Assembly: GCA_029059705.1 (NCBI GenBank)
Contig: JAIDVM010000017.1
Span: 1 to 64,000 of the forward strand
DNA from: Clostridia bacterium
GTDB lineage: Bacteria > Bacillota > Clostridia > Christensenellales > Borkfalkiaceae
Direction: 5' to 3'
Length of the DNA: 64,000 bases
In this document: piece by piece, positions 47,432 to 56,689 of the stretch
How positions within the stretch are numbered: position 1 is the stretch's first letter
How the letters are laid out: each line of letters opens with the position of its first letter
Made by a program: the position numbers and the translations under genes
Notes under the pieces: model-generated
What the model saw: the letters and a program-made list of their open reading frames with translations, nothing else
What the model was told of the DNA's origin: nothing
The model's database searches: none

Positions 47432-48644
47432 CCCCTTAACCGACCCCTATATGGTGTTAAACAAGGTATATGCGGGGGGCAAATTCTTAAAACAAGCTCT
47501 GTCGGAAACGCCTTTGGAACCGCTGAACAAGTCGCGCACGGTCAAAATTTGCTACGGCGTGCTCGAAAAAGATATATACCTCGATTGGATAATTTCTGCA
47601 AACGCGGAAAAATCCCCTAAAACTTCGGTAAAAATAATTTTAAAAATCGCGCTTTTTATGCTCGAATTCATGCAAAAGCATAACTACATGGTGGTGGATG
47701 AGGCGGTCACTTTGGCAAAAAAACTCGGCAAAGAGGGTGCGGCGGGCTTTATAAACGCGTTTTTGCGCTCGTATAAAGTGCCGTCCTTGCCCGAAAATCC
47801 TGTCCAAAGGCTTGCCGTAGAGTGCTCCGCGCCCACCTGGCTCGTCAAAAAATTAAAGCGCAGCTACAAAAACGAGGCAAAGGATATTTTGTGCGCGCCC
47901 TCGCAGGGAATTTGCGTGCAGTTCAAACGCGGAGCTGAAAGATATTTGGACAAGCCGCATAAAACAACGCCGTTTGAAAACGTTTACATCTTCGACAATT
48001 TCGTCCGCGACGAAAACTTTTTCATGGGCGATTACACCTTCCGTTCCATAGGCTCAACCGCTATTTGTTCCGCCATATCCGCGGGTCAAACGCTTTTAGA
48101 CGCGTGCGCGGCGCCCGGCGGCAAGTCCGTGCTTTTGTCTAAAAAGTTTAAAAGCGTAATCGCGTGCGAGCTTCACCCGCACAGAGTTGAACTAATAAAA
48201 TCCTATGCGCAAAGAATGGGTGCGGAAAACGTAACTGCAATTCAAGCCGACAGCCGCGTTTTTAACCCGTCTTACGAAAACGCTTTCGACGCGGTTTTGT
48301 GCGACGTGCCGTGTTCGGGCACGGGGGTTATAAACGAAAATCCCGACATAAAGCTTTTCAGAAAGGAAGAGGATATTTTAAGCTTACAAAAAATCCAGCT
48401 CGAAATTTTGGAAAACTGCTCGCGTTACGTTAAAAAGGGCGGCACGCTCTATTATTCCACGTGCTCGGTTCTGCCCGAAGAAAACGACACCGCCGCGTGC
48501 ACGTTTTTAAAATTGCACCCCGAATATGCTTTGACAATTCCCGTTTCGCCGCTTAAAAACAGACAAACCAACTACGGCTTGCAGTTTTTGCCGCACCTAT
48601 CTCTCGGCGCGGGTTTCTATTTAACCGCGTTTAAAAAGCTTTAA
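47424..48644 (+). CDS. rsmB: 16S rRNA m5C methyltransferase
   Basis: 406 aa; 'LLDACAAPGGKSVLL', 'DVPCSGTGVINENPDIK', 'YYSTCSVLPEEN'. Confidence 0.94.
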   Translation: MNNPLTDPYMVLNKVYAGGKFLKQALSETPLEPLNKSRTVKICYGVLEKDIYLDWIISANAEKSPKTSVKIILKIALFMLEFMQKHNYMVVDEAVTLAKKLGKEGAAGFINAFLRSYKVPSLPENPVQRLAVECSAPTWLVKKLKRSYKNEAKDILCAPSQGICVQFKRGAERYLDKPHKTTPFENVYIFDNFVRDENFFMGDYTFRSIGSTAICSAISAGQTLLDACAAPGGKSVLLSKKFKSVIACELHPHRVELIKSYAQRMGAENVTAIQADSRVFNPSYENAFDAVLCDVPCSGTGVINENPDIKLFRKEEDILSLQKIQLEILENCSRYVKKGGTLYYSTCSVLPEENDTAACTFLKLHPEYALTIPVSPLKNRQTNYGLQFLPHLSLGAGFYLTAFKKL

Positions 48645-48654
48645 GGAGCTCTCC

Positions 48655-49629
48655 ATGAACAAAGCGAGAAAGAATTACATAAACGACTGCCGTATTTCAC
48701 AGCTCGTCACTTTAAACCTCGGCGGCTATCCGCAAAAGGTGTTAATCGAAGGTTACAAAAGCGACTTACCCGTCGTTATCGCTCTGCATGGCGGCCCCGG
48801 TTCGCCCGTACCGTTCGGCGTAGGCTGCCGCGGGCTCTTTCCCGAGTGGACTAAAAAGGCGATAATGGTCTTTTGGGACCAGCTCGGCTGCGGCGCAAAC
48901 AATTATAAAATAGGCGATAATTTCAAAATAGAAAACTTCGTTGATATGACCGTTGATTTAATAACCGAAATCAAGGCGAGGTTTCCGCAAAACAAGCTGT
49001 TTCTTTTCGGTGTAAGCTGGGGCAGCATACTCGCGCTCGAAGCGGCGGCGCGCGTTCCCGAAAAACTGAACGGCGCGTTGGTTTACGGGCAGATAACCAA
49101 AAACCTCTTTTTCAACAACGAAATCAAATCGGCGTTTTTCAACGCGCCAGTAAAGGTGCAGGGCAAAATCGCAAAAATCTTTTCGGACGGCACAAACTGC
49201 GATTATAAAATTCTCGACAAAAATTTAAAAACGCTTTACAAGCTTTTAAACAAACACACAAACGCTTACACAAACAAAAATGCAAAGCCCGTGCCCGTCG
49301 GGAAAATAGCAAAAGGACTTTTAACAAGCCCCGACTATTCTTTTGCGGACTTCAAAGCCGTCGTAAAAAACGGTTACAACGGCAACCAAAGCCTTTGGCG
49401 AGAGCTTTTAAACGCGGATTATTCGCAAATTTTTTCAAAAATAACCGTCCCTTACGCCGTTTTGCAAGGGGATACGGATACAGTAACTTCAACCTCGGCG
49501 GTCAAAGCCGCGGCTGAAAGCTGCAACAACAAAAACGTAACCGTAAAAATTATTAAAAATTCGGGGCACATGCCCTCGCAAGCCGCAATGGAAGAATGTT
49601 TTAACACGCTTTGCGAACTGATTAAATGA
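48655..49629 (+). CDS. Alpha/beta hydrolase (prolyl aminopeptidase-like)
   Basis: 324 aa; 'VIALHGGPGSPVPFG', 'LFLFGVSWGSILALEAAARVPE'. Confidence 0.88.
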   Translation: MNKARKNYINDCRISQLVTLNLGGYPQKVLIEGYKSDLPVVIALHGGPGSPVPFGVGCRGLFPEWTKKAIMVFWDQLGCGANNYKIGDNFKIENFVDMTVDLITEIKARFPQNKLFLFGVSWGSILALEAAARVPEKLNGALVYGQITKNLFFNNEIKSAFFNAPVKVQGKIAKIFSDGTNCDYKILDKNLKTLYKLLNKHTNAYTNKNAKPVPVGKIAKGLLTSPDYSFADFKAVVKNGYNGNQSLWRELLNADYSQIFSKITVPYAVLQGDTDTVTSTSAVKAAAESCNNKNVTVKIIKNSGHMPSQAAMEECFNTLCELIK

Positions 49630-50663
49630 AAAAGATATTGCAGGATTTAAGCTTTGAAGAGCTTGAAAATTTAATACTTTCCCTCGGCGAAAAAAAGTTC
49701 CGCGCAAAACAGCTTTACGCGGGCTTAACTCTGGGCAAAAAAATTTCTCAAATAAATATTTCCGCCGAACTCCGTCAAAAGCTTTTGGAAAGTTACGAGG
49801 ATGAACCGGTTAAAATAATCCAAACCTTCACTTCGGCGGACGGCACCGAAAAATATCTGTTTTCGCTTGCGGACGGAAACGTAATAGAGGGCGTTTTGAT
49901 GAAGTACAAATACGGCAACACACAATGCGTTTCAACGCAGGTCGGCTGCCGTATGGGCTGCAAGTTTTGCGCCAGCACATTGGGCGGGCTTGTGCGGAAT
50001 TTAACCTCGGGCGAAATTTTGTGCCAGATTTTAACGGTAAACGCTCTTTGCGGCGGCAACGCAAAAACCCGCGCCGTAACCAACGTGGTTTTGATGGGCA
50101 GCGGCGAACCGCTCGACAATTACGACAACACGGTTTCCTTTTTAAAAAACGTAACCGCGCCCGACGGCATAAACATATCCGCCAGAAACATCTCGCTTTC
50201 CACCTGCGGAATAGTGCCAAAAATTTATGCCCTTGCGGATGAGGGAATACCCGTTAATTTAACCATATCCCTGCACCAAACTACCGACGAAGGCCGCGCC
50301 CGCACTATGCCGATAGCAAAAAAGTACGCAATTGCCGAAGTTTTAAAGGCGTGCGAATATTACTTTGAAAAGACGGGCAGAAGGTATATTTTCGAATATT
50401 CCTTAATTGACGGCGAAAACTGCGACGCGCGGCACGCGGAGGAGCTTATCAATTTGTTAAAGGGCAGGCCGTGCCACGTAAATCTGATAAGATTGAATGA
50501 GGTAAAGGAGCGCGAGCTTAAAACCATAACCGAAAAGCAGGCTTACCGCTTTTTGGGGCTTTTGGAAAAGGGCGGGCTTTCGGCAACGCTGCGGCGGCAG
50601 ATAGGCGTGGATATAGGCGGTGCTTGCGGGCAGTTACGTGCTTCATTTTTAAAACGCATATAA
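49626..50663 (+). CDS. rlmN: 23S rRNA/tRNA adenine C2-methyltransferase
   Basis: 345 aa radical SAM; 'STQVGCRMGCKFCAST', 'VLMGSGEPLDNYDN'. Confidence 0.97.
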   Translation: MKKILQDLSFEELENLILSLGEKKFRAKQLYAGLTLGKKISQINISAELRQKLLESYEDEPVKIIQTFTSADGTEKYLFSLADGNVIEGVLMKYKYGNTQCVSTQVGCRMGCKFCASTLGGLVRNLTSGEILCQILTVNALCGGNAKTRAVTNVVLMGSGEPLDNYDNTVSFLKNVTAPDGINISARNISLSTCGIVPKIYALADEGIPVNLTISLHQTTDEGRARTMPIAKKYAIAEVLKACEYYFEKTGRRYIFEYSLIDGENCDARHAEELINLLKGRPCHVNLIRLNEVKERELKTITEKQAYRFLGLLEKGGLSATLRRQIGVDIGGACGQLRASFLKRI

Positions 50664-50792
50664 ACTGCGCATAACTTTGTCAAGCTGCGTTTTTTTCAGT
50701 CATGTACGTCTTGTACACTCCTGTCAAAAAGCCTCGCTTTCCTAGTTCTGCTTGTTTCTCTGCGTTTTAGGGCTGCCGTAATCGCTCCCGCA
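50651..50792 (+). repeat. Covarying structured intergenic repeat, copy B
   Basis: AAAACGCA...TGCGTTTT; TGTAC-GTCTT-GTACA; TTTTT/AAAAA; ATCGCTCCCGCA end. Confidence 0.75.
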
Positions 50793-50828
50793 ATTCATTT
50801 CATAAAAAATCAAAAGGACATAAACAAA

Positions 50829-51497
50829 ATGCAAACAAAAATCGCACCTTCGATACTTTCGGCGGATTTTTCCGTCATGGGCGAGGCAATCAAAAAATTA
50901 CAGGCGGTGGGCGCGGACTTAATCCATTGCGACGTTATGGACGGCAGCTTTGTCGAGCCTATCACGTTCGGCGGGCAAATGGTTAAAAATATCCGCCCCT
51001 TAACAACGCTTCCGCTCGACGTTCACCTTATGATTGAGCACCCCAAAACGCAGATAAAATTCTTTGCCGAAGCGGGCGCGGATATAATAACCGTTCATTA
51101 CGGCGCGTGCGCAAAAATTTCGCCTACATATCTCGAAGAAACGCTTAAACTCATAAAATCCCACGGCGTAAAGTGCGGCGCGGTAGTCAACCCCGACGTG
51201 CCCGTAGAAAAAATATTTTCCGTATTTCCGCTGTGCGATATGGTGCTGTTAATGTCCGTTTTCCCCGGTTACGGCGGGCAGAAATTTATTCCCGAAGTTC
51301 TCGAAAAAGTAAAAAAAGCGCGCGAGTACGCCGTAAAAATCGGCAAGCCCGATATGGATATCGAAATCGACGGCGGCGTAACCGAAGACAACGCGGCGCA
51401 AATCCGCGCGGCGGGCGCAAACGTGCTTGTGGCGGGTTCGGCGGTGTTTAAGTCGGCAGATATGTCCGCAACAATCGCAAATTTAAAACGCATATAA
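50829..51497 (+). CDS. rpe: Ribulose-phosphate 3-epimerase
   Basis: 'IAPSILSADFSVMGEAI', 'HCDVMDGSFV', 'MSVFPGYGGQKFIPEVLEKV'. Confidence 0.97.
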   Translation: MQTKIAPSILSADFSVMGEAIKKLQAVGADLIHCDVMDGSFVEPITFGGQMVKNIRPLTTLPLDVHLMIEHPKTQIKFFAEAGADIITVHYGACAKISPTYLEETLKLIKSHGVKCGAVVNPDVPVEKIFSVFPLCDMVLLMSVFPGYGGQKFIPEVLEKVKKAREYAVKIGKPDMDIEIDGGVTEDNAAQIRAAGANVLVAGSAVFKSADMSATIANLKRI

Positions 51498-51508
51498 GCA
51501 CAACCTGA

Positions 51509-51538
51509 TTGTCATTCTGAGCGCAGCCGAAGAATCTG
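51509..51538. repeat. Short dispersed repeat
   Basis: TTGTCATTCTGAGCGCAGCCGAAGAATCT. Confidence 0.65.
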
Positions 51539-51599
51539 CCCGTGCAATAATTCACCGATTTTTCCTCCCCCGCATATAATAAAGAGAGGAGGGGATTAA

Positions 51600-51668
51600 A
51601 TGAGAGTAATCTGCATAAAACCGCCAAAGCCTATCCGCAAACTTTTAAGGCTGATTTTCCGCAAATGA
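51600..51668 (+). CDS. spoVM: SpoVM-like sporulation small protein (22 aa)
   Basis: AGAGGAGGGG SD; MRVICIKPPKPIRKLLRLIFRK*; aligns with B. subtilis SpoVM MKFYTIKLPKFLGG... at I6 K7 P9 K10; located after rpe, before rpmB. Confidence 0.7.
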   Translation: MRVICIKPPKPIRKLLRLIFRK

Positions 51669-52630
51669 AATATATAGATTTACATTGTGATACTTTAACC
51701 GAGTGCACGAAAAACGGCGAAAGCTTAAACGAAAACACCCTGCAAACAAGTTTTAAAAAGCTTGAAAAAGGCGGGGCGCTCGCGCAATGCTTTGCCGTGT
51801 TCACGCAAGCAAAAACGCCGCAGGAAGCGGAGCAAACCGCCGCGCAAAATTTCGGTTACTACGCGCCTATGCTTGAATTACATAAAAAAAGCGTCCTTTC
51901 CGTGACCCGCGGAAAGGACTTTTCGCTGTGTGAAAGAGATAAAAAGCTGGGCTGTATTTTAACGGTTGAAAATCTCGGCTTTATCGGCAAAGATTTAACC
52001 AAATTGCAAGCCTTAAAAGAGCGCGGTGTTTGCATGGCTTCGCTCGTCTGGAACGAAGAAAACGCGCTCGCCCGCCCCAACTTAATATTTAAAGACGGTT
52101 TGCCGCAGTTTAAAGAGCGCAACCCGCGCGGCTTAACCGGTTTGGGCAAAGCGGCGGCGGAGGAGCTGGACAGGCTTAAAATAATAATTGATATTTCGCA
52201 CCTTTCCGACGGCGGAGCGGACGATTTGTTAAAAAACCGAAAAATCCCGCTTGTCGCAAGCCATTCCAACGCGGCGGAAGTCTGTAACGTCAGCCGTAAC
52301 TTAACCGACCTTCAAATAAAAAAAATCGCCGACTGCGGCGGCGTTATAGGCATAAATTTCTGCAAAGATTTTTTGTGCGAAGAGGGCGAAATTTTTAACG
52401 CGTTCGACGCCGTTTACTGCCATATATCCCGCGTTTTAGCCGTCGGCGGCGAGGACGTTTTGGCATTCGGCAGCGATTTTGACGGCATACCCGCTTATCA
52501 TGAATTAAAGGATTGCACCCGTATGCCCGCGCTTTTAAATTATTTAAACTTAAAGGGCGTAAAAAGCTCAACCCTCGAAAAAATGTGTTTCCGCAACTTT
52601 ATCCGCGTGTTCACCGACGTAATAGGCTAA
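51665..52630 (+). CDS. Membrane dipeptidase (M19)
   Basis: 321 aa; 'IDLHCDTLTE', 'DISHLSDGGADDLL', 'VASHSNAAEVCNVSRNLTD', 'FGSDFDGIPAY'. Confidence 0.93.
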   Translation: MKYIDLHCDTLTECTKNGESLNENTLQTSFKKLEKGGALAQCFAVFTQAKTPQEAEQTAAQNFGYYAPMLELHKKSVLSVTRGKDFSLCERDKKLGCILTVENLGFIGKDLTKLQALKERGVCMASLVWNEENALARPNLIFKDGLPQFKERNPRGLTGLGKAAAEELDRLKIIIDISHLSDGGADDLLKNRKIPLVASHSNAAEVCNVSRNLTDLQIKKIADCGGVIGINFCKDFLCEEGEIFNAFDAVYCHISRVLAVGGEDVLAFGSDFDGIPAYHELKDCTRMPALLNYLNLKGVKSSTLEKMCFRNFIRVFTDVIG

Positions 52631-52676
52631 ATTAACCGTTGCATTTTGCACGCGCGCGTGATATAATAAATTTACT

Positions 52677-53873
52677 ATGGCAAAGAAAAAACGCGCCGCG
52701 TTCACCGCGGCAATAATTTTGGCAATCTTCGCGCTTGCCGCGTGTCTTCCGTTTTTGTCGGGGTGCAGCGCAAGCTTAAATTTCGAGCTTAACCCCGAAA
52801 CCCAAACGTATACGGTAAGCTGCACGGGCTACAAACGCGCCTTATCGGGCGAACTCGTAATACCCGAAACTTACGGTTCGGACAACCTTCCCATAACCGA
52901 AGTTGACGAAAACGGCTTTGCGGGTAGCGGAATTACAAAACTCGTCCTTCCGAAGTCGGTTGCCAAAATAGGCGAAAAAGCCTTTAACGGTTGCGCTTAT
53001 TTAACGGAAATAACCTTCGCCGAAAACGGTTTAAAATCAATCGGCGCGCAGGCCTTCCGCGGAACGGGCATTTCAACGCTTACAATTCCCGCCTCGGTGG
53101 AGGAAATAGGCATTGCGGCGTTTGCCAACAGTCCGCTGCTTGCCACGGCGTCGTTCGCAAGCGGCAACAAAATGACCAAACTGCCCCAAAGCATGCTGGC
53201 TCAAAGCGAAAAACTTACGTTTGTCGGGCTGCCTGCAAATTGCGAGGAAATAGGCCCGCTTGCAATGCTCGGCTGCACCGCGCTGACAACCATAACGCTC
53301 CCCCAAACGCTTAAAGTGATAGGGGCGAGAAGCTTTGAGGATTGCGCCGCTCTTTCTGAAATTGCCTTACACGACGGCATAACCACCATAGGCGAGCTTG
53401 CATTTTACGGCACCGCGCTTGAAGAAATAGCCGTTCCCGCGTCGGTTACGGATATTTATAAACCCGTTTTAGATGAGGACGGCAACCCCAAAAAGGACGA
53501 AGAGGGCAACCCCGTAACCCGCAAAATTTCGGGCGTGGGCTACGGCGCGTTCCACACCTGCGAAAGCTTGAAAACCGCAAAAATTTACGCGAACATCGAG
53601 GCAATCGAAGCGGGCACATTCGGTTATTGCCCCAAGCTTGAAAGCGTGTATTTGCCCGCTTCCGTAAAAAAAGTGGAAGGTCCCCTTTATTACACCAACG
53701 GAAAGCTTTACGTCGGGCACGCCTTTCACAACTGCGCCGCGCTAAAGGATATTTATTTTTCGGGCACGGAAGAGCAATGGAAGCACTTAACCGTTGACAA
53801 AACCAACGACACTTCTAACGGCGGCTCGTATAACAACAACGCGTTTTTAATCGCAACGGTTCATTATATTTAA
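52677..53873 (+). CDS. BspA-type leucine-rich-repeat lipoprotein
   Basis: 398 aa; lipobox 'LSGCSA'; LRR_5 repeats such as 'LTIPASVEEIGIAAFANSPLL'. Confidence 0.9.
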   Translation: MAKKKRAAFTAAIILAIFALAACLPFLSGCSASLNFELNPETQTYTVSCTGYKRALSGELVIPETYGSDNLPITEVDENGFAGSGITKLVLPKSVAKIGEKAFNGCAYLTEITFAENGLKSIGAQAFRGTGISTLTIPASVEEIGIAAFANSPLLATASFASGNKMTKLPQSMLAQSEKLTFVGLPANCEEIGPLAMLGCTALTTITLPQTLKVIGARSFEDCAALSEIALHDGITTIGELAFYGTALEEIAVPASVTDIYKPVLDEDGNPKKDEEGNPVTRKISGVGYGAFHTCESLKTAKIYANIEAIEAGTFGYCPKLESVYLPASVKKVEGPLYYTNGKLYVGHAFHNCAALKDIYFSGTEEQWKHLTVDKTNDTSNGGSYNNNAFLIATVHYI

Positions 53874-53917
53874 CATTATTGTCGTTCTGGACAGAGCGCA
53901 AAAATCATAACAAAATA

Positions 53918-53948
53918 AAATCCGTATGGACGTTGCCATACGGATTTT
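53918..53948. terminator. Bidirectional terminator
   Basis: AAATCCGTATG-gacgttgc-CATACGGATTT with T tracts both sides. Confidence 0.8.
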
Positions 53949-53968
53949 TTGTTTACAAAAATAAAATT

Positions 53969-54163
53969 TTACGCTCTTTCAACGGTTTTAAGGCATCTCG
54001 TGCAAACGTAACCCGTTACAGGCTTGCCGTTTTCAAGATAAGAAACCTTTTGAACGTTAGCTTTAAAAGTTCTTCTCGTTCTTCTTTTGGAGTGGCTCAC
54101 GTTGTTGCCCGTCGTCTGACCCTTTCCGCATACGTTACAAACTCTCGACATATAAATTAACAC
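53969..54163 (-). CDS. rpmB: 50S ribosomal protein L28
   Basis: 64 aa; '[35 protein letters not shown]'. Confidence 0.97.
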   Translation of the reverse strand: MLIYMSRVCNVCGKGQTTGNNVSHSKRRTRRTFKANVQKVSYLENGKPVTGYVCTRCLKTVERA

Positions 54164-54397
54164 CTCCGCGGTTTTTAAGCTGATTTAAAAGCTGAAAATA
54201 AAGCCGTAATAAATTGCGACCTTGTTCAATATAACACGGCGCACAAAAAAAATCAATCAAATTTGCGTTTAAAGTTTTAATTTTTTGCTTATTTTCCAAA
54301 ATAATTTTAAACGCAATTTACTAATTTGTTTAAAATCGCGGCAAATAGTTGCAAAATGAAAAAAAATAATATAAAATGTCAACGAAGGAGAGAGCAA

Positions 54398-54748
54398 ATG
54401 TCGGTCAATACAAGCAACGTTTACGGCAAAATTTCAATATCCGACCAAGCCATCGCAAAGGTGGCTAAAAACGCCGCGCTCGAATGTTACGGCATTGTGG
54501 ACACGGTTTCGCGCAGGCTTACCGATTCTCTTTCCGAGCTTTTAAGAAAACAACCCGACGGCAGAGGCGTAAAGGTCGTAACCTCGGGCGACAGAATTTT
54601 CATAGACGTCAATGTAATCATTAAATACGGAGTTTCGATAAACGCCGTAGCCGAGTCCTTAAAGGAGGGCGTAAAGTACAAAGTGGAACGCTTCACCGGC
54701 ATGATTGTGGATACGGTCAACGTCAACATCATAGGGGTAAAGCTGTAA
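54398..54748 (+). CDS. Asp23/Gls24 (YloU) family protein
   Basis: Start moved to MSVNTSNVYGKISISDQAIAKVAKNAALE after GAAGGAGAGAG. Confidence 0.92.
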   Translation: MSVNTSNVYGKISISDQAIAKVAKNAALECYGIVDTVSRRLTDSLSELLRKQPDGRGVKVVTSGDRIFIDVNVIIKYGVSINAVAESLKEGVKYKVERFTGMIVDTVNVNIIGVKL

Positions 54749-54818
54749 AAAATTTATGGCTTTACTTTTTACGTTATTTTATACTTTATTTTAAAATTAA
54801 AAAGTGGTGTAATTCAAT

Positions 54819-56474
54819 ATGCAAAAAACAGTCAACAGCACCGAATTCCGCAAGATGGTTGCCTCCGGTGCGAGAATGCTTGAAATAAACAGAACCAAAA
54901 TCGACGCGTTAAACGTCTTTCCCGTTCCCGACGGCGACACGGGCACAAACATGTCGCTCACAATGCAGTCGGCGGTAAGAGAGATGAACGCATGCTCGTC
55001 AAACCGTTTTCAGGAAATCTGCGACGCGGTTTCCAAGGGCGCGTTAAAGGGCGCGCGCGGCAACTCGGGCGTAATTTCCTCGCAGATTTTCCGCGGCATC
55101 TGCTCGGTTATCAAAAACGTAAACGACAGCTTCGATACGCGCACCTTTGCAAAAGCGCTCGAAGCGGGCGCAAAGGTAGCTTACGGCGCGGTTGCCACCC
55201 CCAAAGAGGGCACAATTTTAACCGTCGTAAGATTAATGGCGGAATCGGCGGGCAAGCTTGCGGGCAAGCATAAGGATTTCGTGGAATATTTAAACGCGGT
55301 AATCGCAGTCGGCGACGAGGCTTTGGCAAAAACGCCCGAGCTTTTGCCCGTACTTAAAAAGGCGGGCGTGGTGGATAGCGGCGGCGTGGGATTAATGACC
55401 ATTATGCGCGGCTTCCTCGCGGCTCTTTCGGGCGACGAAAGCGTCCTCGGCGATATCCCCACCGAAGCTTCCGCAAACGTTAAAACCGAGGACGAGGTCT
55501 TCGGCGACAATTCCGACATAATAAATTTAGACCTCGGCGACATCGAATTTGCGTATTGCACCGAATTTTTCGTCATCAACTTAAAGCAGATGACAACCCT
55601 TGCCGATATCGACAAGTTAAAGGAAAAATTAATGCAAATCGGCGACAGCGTAATCTGCATCGGCGATTTGGAGCTTGTAAAAGTCCACGTTCACACCAAT
55701 ACCCCCGGCGTAGCGCTTTCTTACGCCTTGGAGCTTGGCGAGCTTGACAGAATTAAAATAGAAAATATGCTCGAAGAAAACCGCGCCTTAAAAGCAAAGC
55801 TCGAAGCCGAGAAAAAGGAAATGGGCATGCTTGCAATCTGCGCGGGCTCGGGACTTGAAGAAATTTTCAAAGACCTTCTCTGCGACAGAGTAATAAAGGG
55901 CGGGCAAACCATGAACCCTTCGGCGCAGGACATTGCCGACGCCGTTCAAAAAATCAACGCGTCTAACGTTTTCGTGTTCCCCAACAATTCCAACGTAATT
56001 CTGGCGGCGGAGCAGGCAAAGGGCTTGGTTACCAACCGCACCATCAACGTAATCCCCACCAGAAACGTGCCTCAGGGCTTTGCGGCGGCGCTTGCGTTCA
56101 ACCCCGAAGCTTCAGTTCCCGAAAATAAAACCAACATGACCCACGCAATCGACAACGTTTCGTCAGGTCAGGTTACCCGCGCCGTGCGCGAAACGACCAT
56201 GAACGGCTTCAAGTTAAAGGAAGGCGACATAATCGGTTTGGACAACAAGCGTATACTTGCTAAGGGTTCGGACGTTGGCGAAACGACAATCAAGCTTGTA
56301 AACGCGCTTAAAAACGACGACCACGAAATGATAACCTTGTATTACGGCGAGGGTGTAACCGAAGCCGACGCCGAAGCGCTTGCGGGCAAGCTTTCGGAGC
56401 TTTATCCCGACTGCGACGTGGATTTCCACTTCGGCGGGCAGCCTGTGTATTATTACATGGTAAGTTTAGAGTAA
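54819..56474 (+). CDS. fakA: Fatty-acid kinase catalytic subunit / DAK2 domain protein (YloV)
   Basis: 551 aa; 'NVFPVPDGDTGTNMSLTM', 'ARGNSGVISSQIFRG'. Confidence 0.93.
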   Translation: MQKTVNSTEFRKMVASGARMLEINRTKIDALNVFPVPDGDTGTNMSLTMQSAVREMNACSSNRFQEICDAVSKGALKGARGNSGVISSQIFRGICSVIKNVNDSFDTRTFAKALEAGAKVAYGAVATPKEGTILTVVRLMAESAGKLAGKHKDFVEYLNAVIAVGDEALAKTPELLPVLKKAGVVDSGGVGLMTIMRGFLAALSGDESVLGDIPTEASANVKTEDEVFGDNSDIINLDLGDIEFAYCTEFFVINLKQMTTLADIDKLKEKLMQIGDSVICIGDLELVKVHVHTNTPGVALSYALELGELDRIKIENMLEENRALKAKLEAEKKEMGMLAICAGSGLEEIFKDLLCDRVIKGGQTMNPSAQDIADAVQKINASNVFVFPNNSNVILAAEQAKGLVTNRTINVIPTRNVPQGFAAALAFNPEASVPENKTNMTHAIDNVSSGQVTRAVRETTMNGFKLKEGDIIGLDNKRILAKGSDVGETTIKLVNALKNDDHEMITLYYGEGVTEADAEALAGKLSELYPDCDVDFHFGGQPVYYYMVSLE

Positions 56475-56612
56475 AACGCATATATACTTCGCAATACTTT
56501 GTCAAACTCCGCTTTTCTTCGGGTCATTTACGCTTAGTAAACTCCCCTTGAAAATGCTCGTTTTCCTTGTCTTGCTCGCATCTCTGCGTTTTATTGTAAC
56601 CGCTATCGTTGT
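56471..56612 (+). repeat. Covarying structured intergenic repeat, copy C
   Basis: AAAACGCA...TGCGTTTT; TTTTC/GAAAA; TTTAC-GCTTA-GTAAA. Confidence 0.75.
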
Positions 56613-56640
56613 CATTCTGAGGCTTGCCGAAGAATCTAAT
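56610..56640. repeat. Short dispersed repeat
   Basis: TTGTCATTCTGAGGCTTGCCGAAGAATCT. Confidence 0.7.
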
Positions 56641-56689
56641 CAAAAATTATAAAGGGAGGTAAGCGCCTCCCTTAAATTATAGGCAAAAA

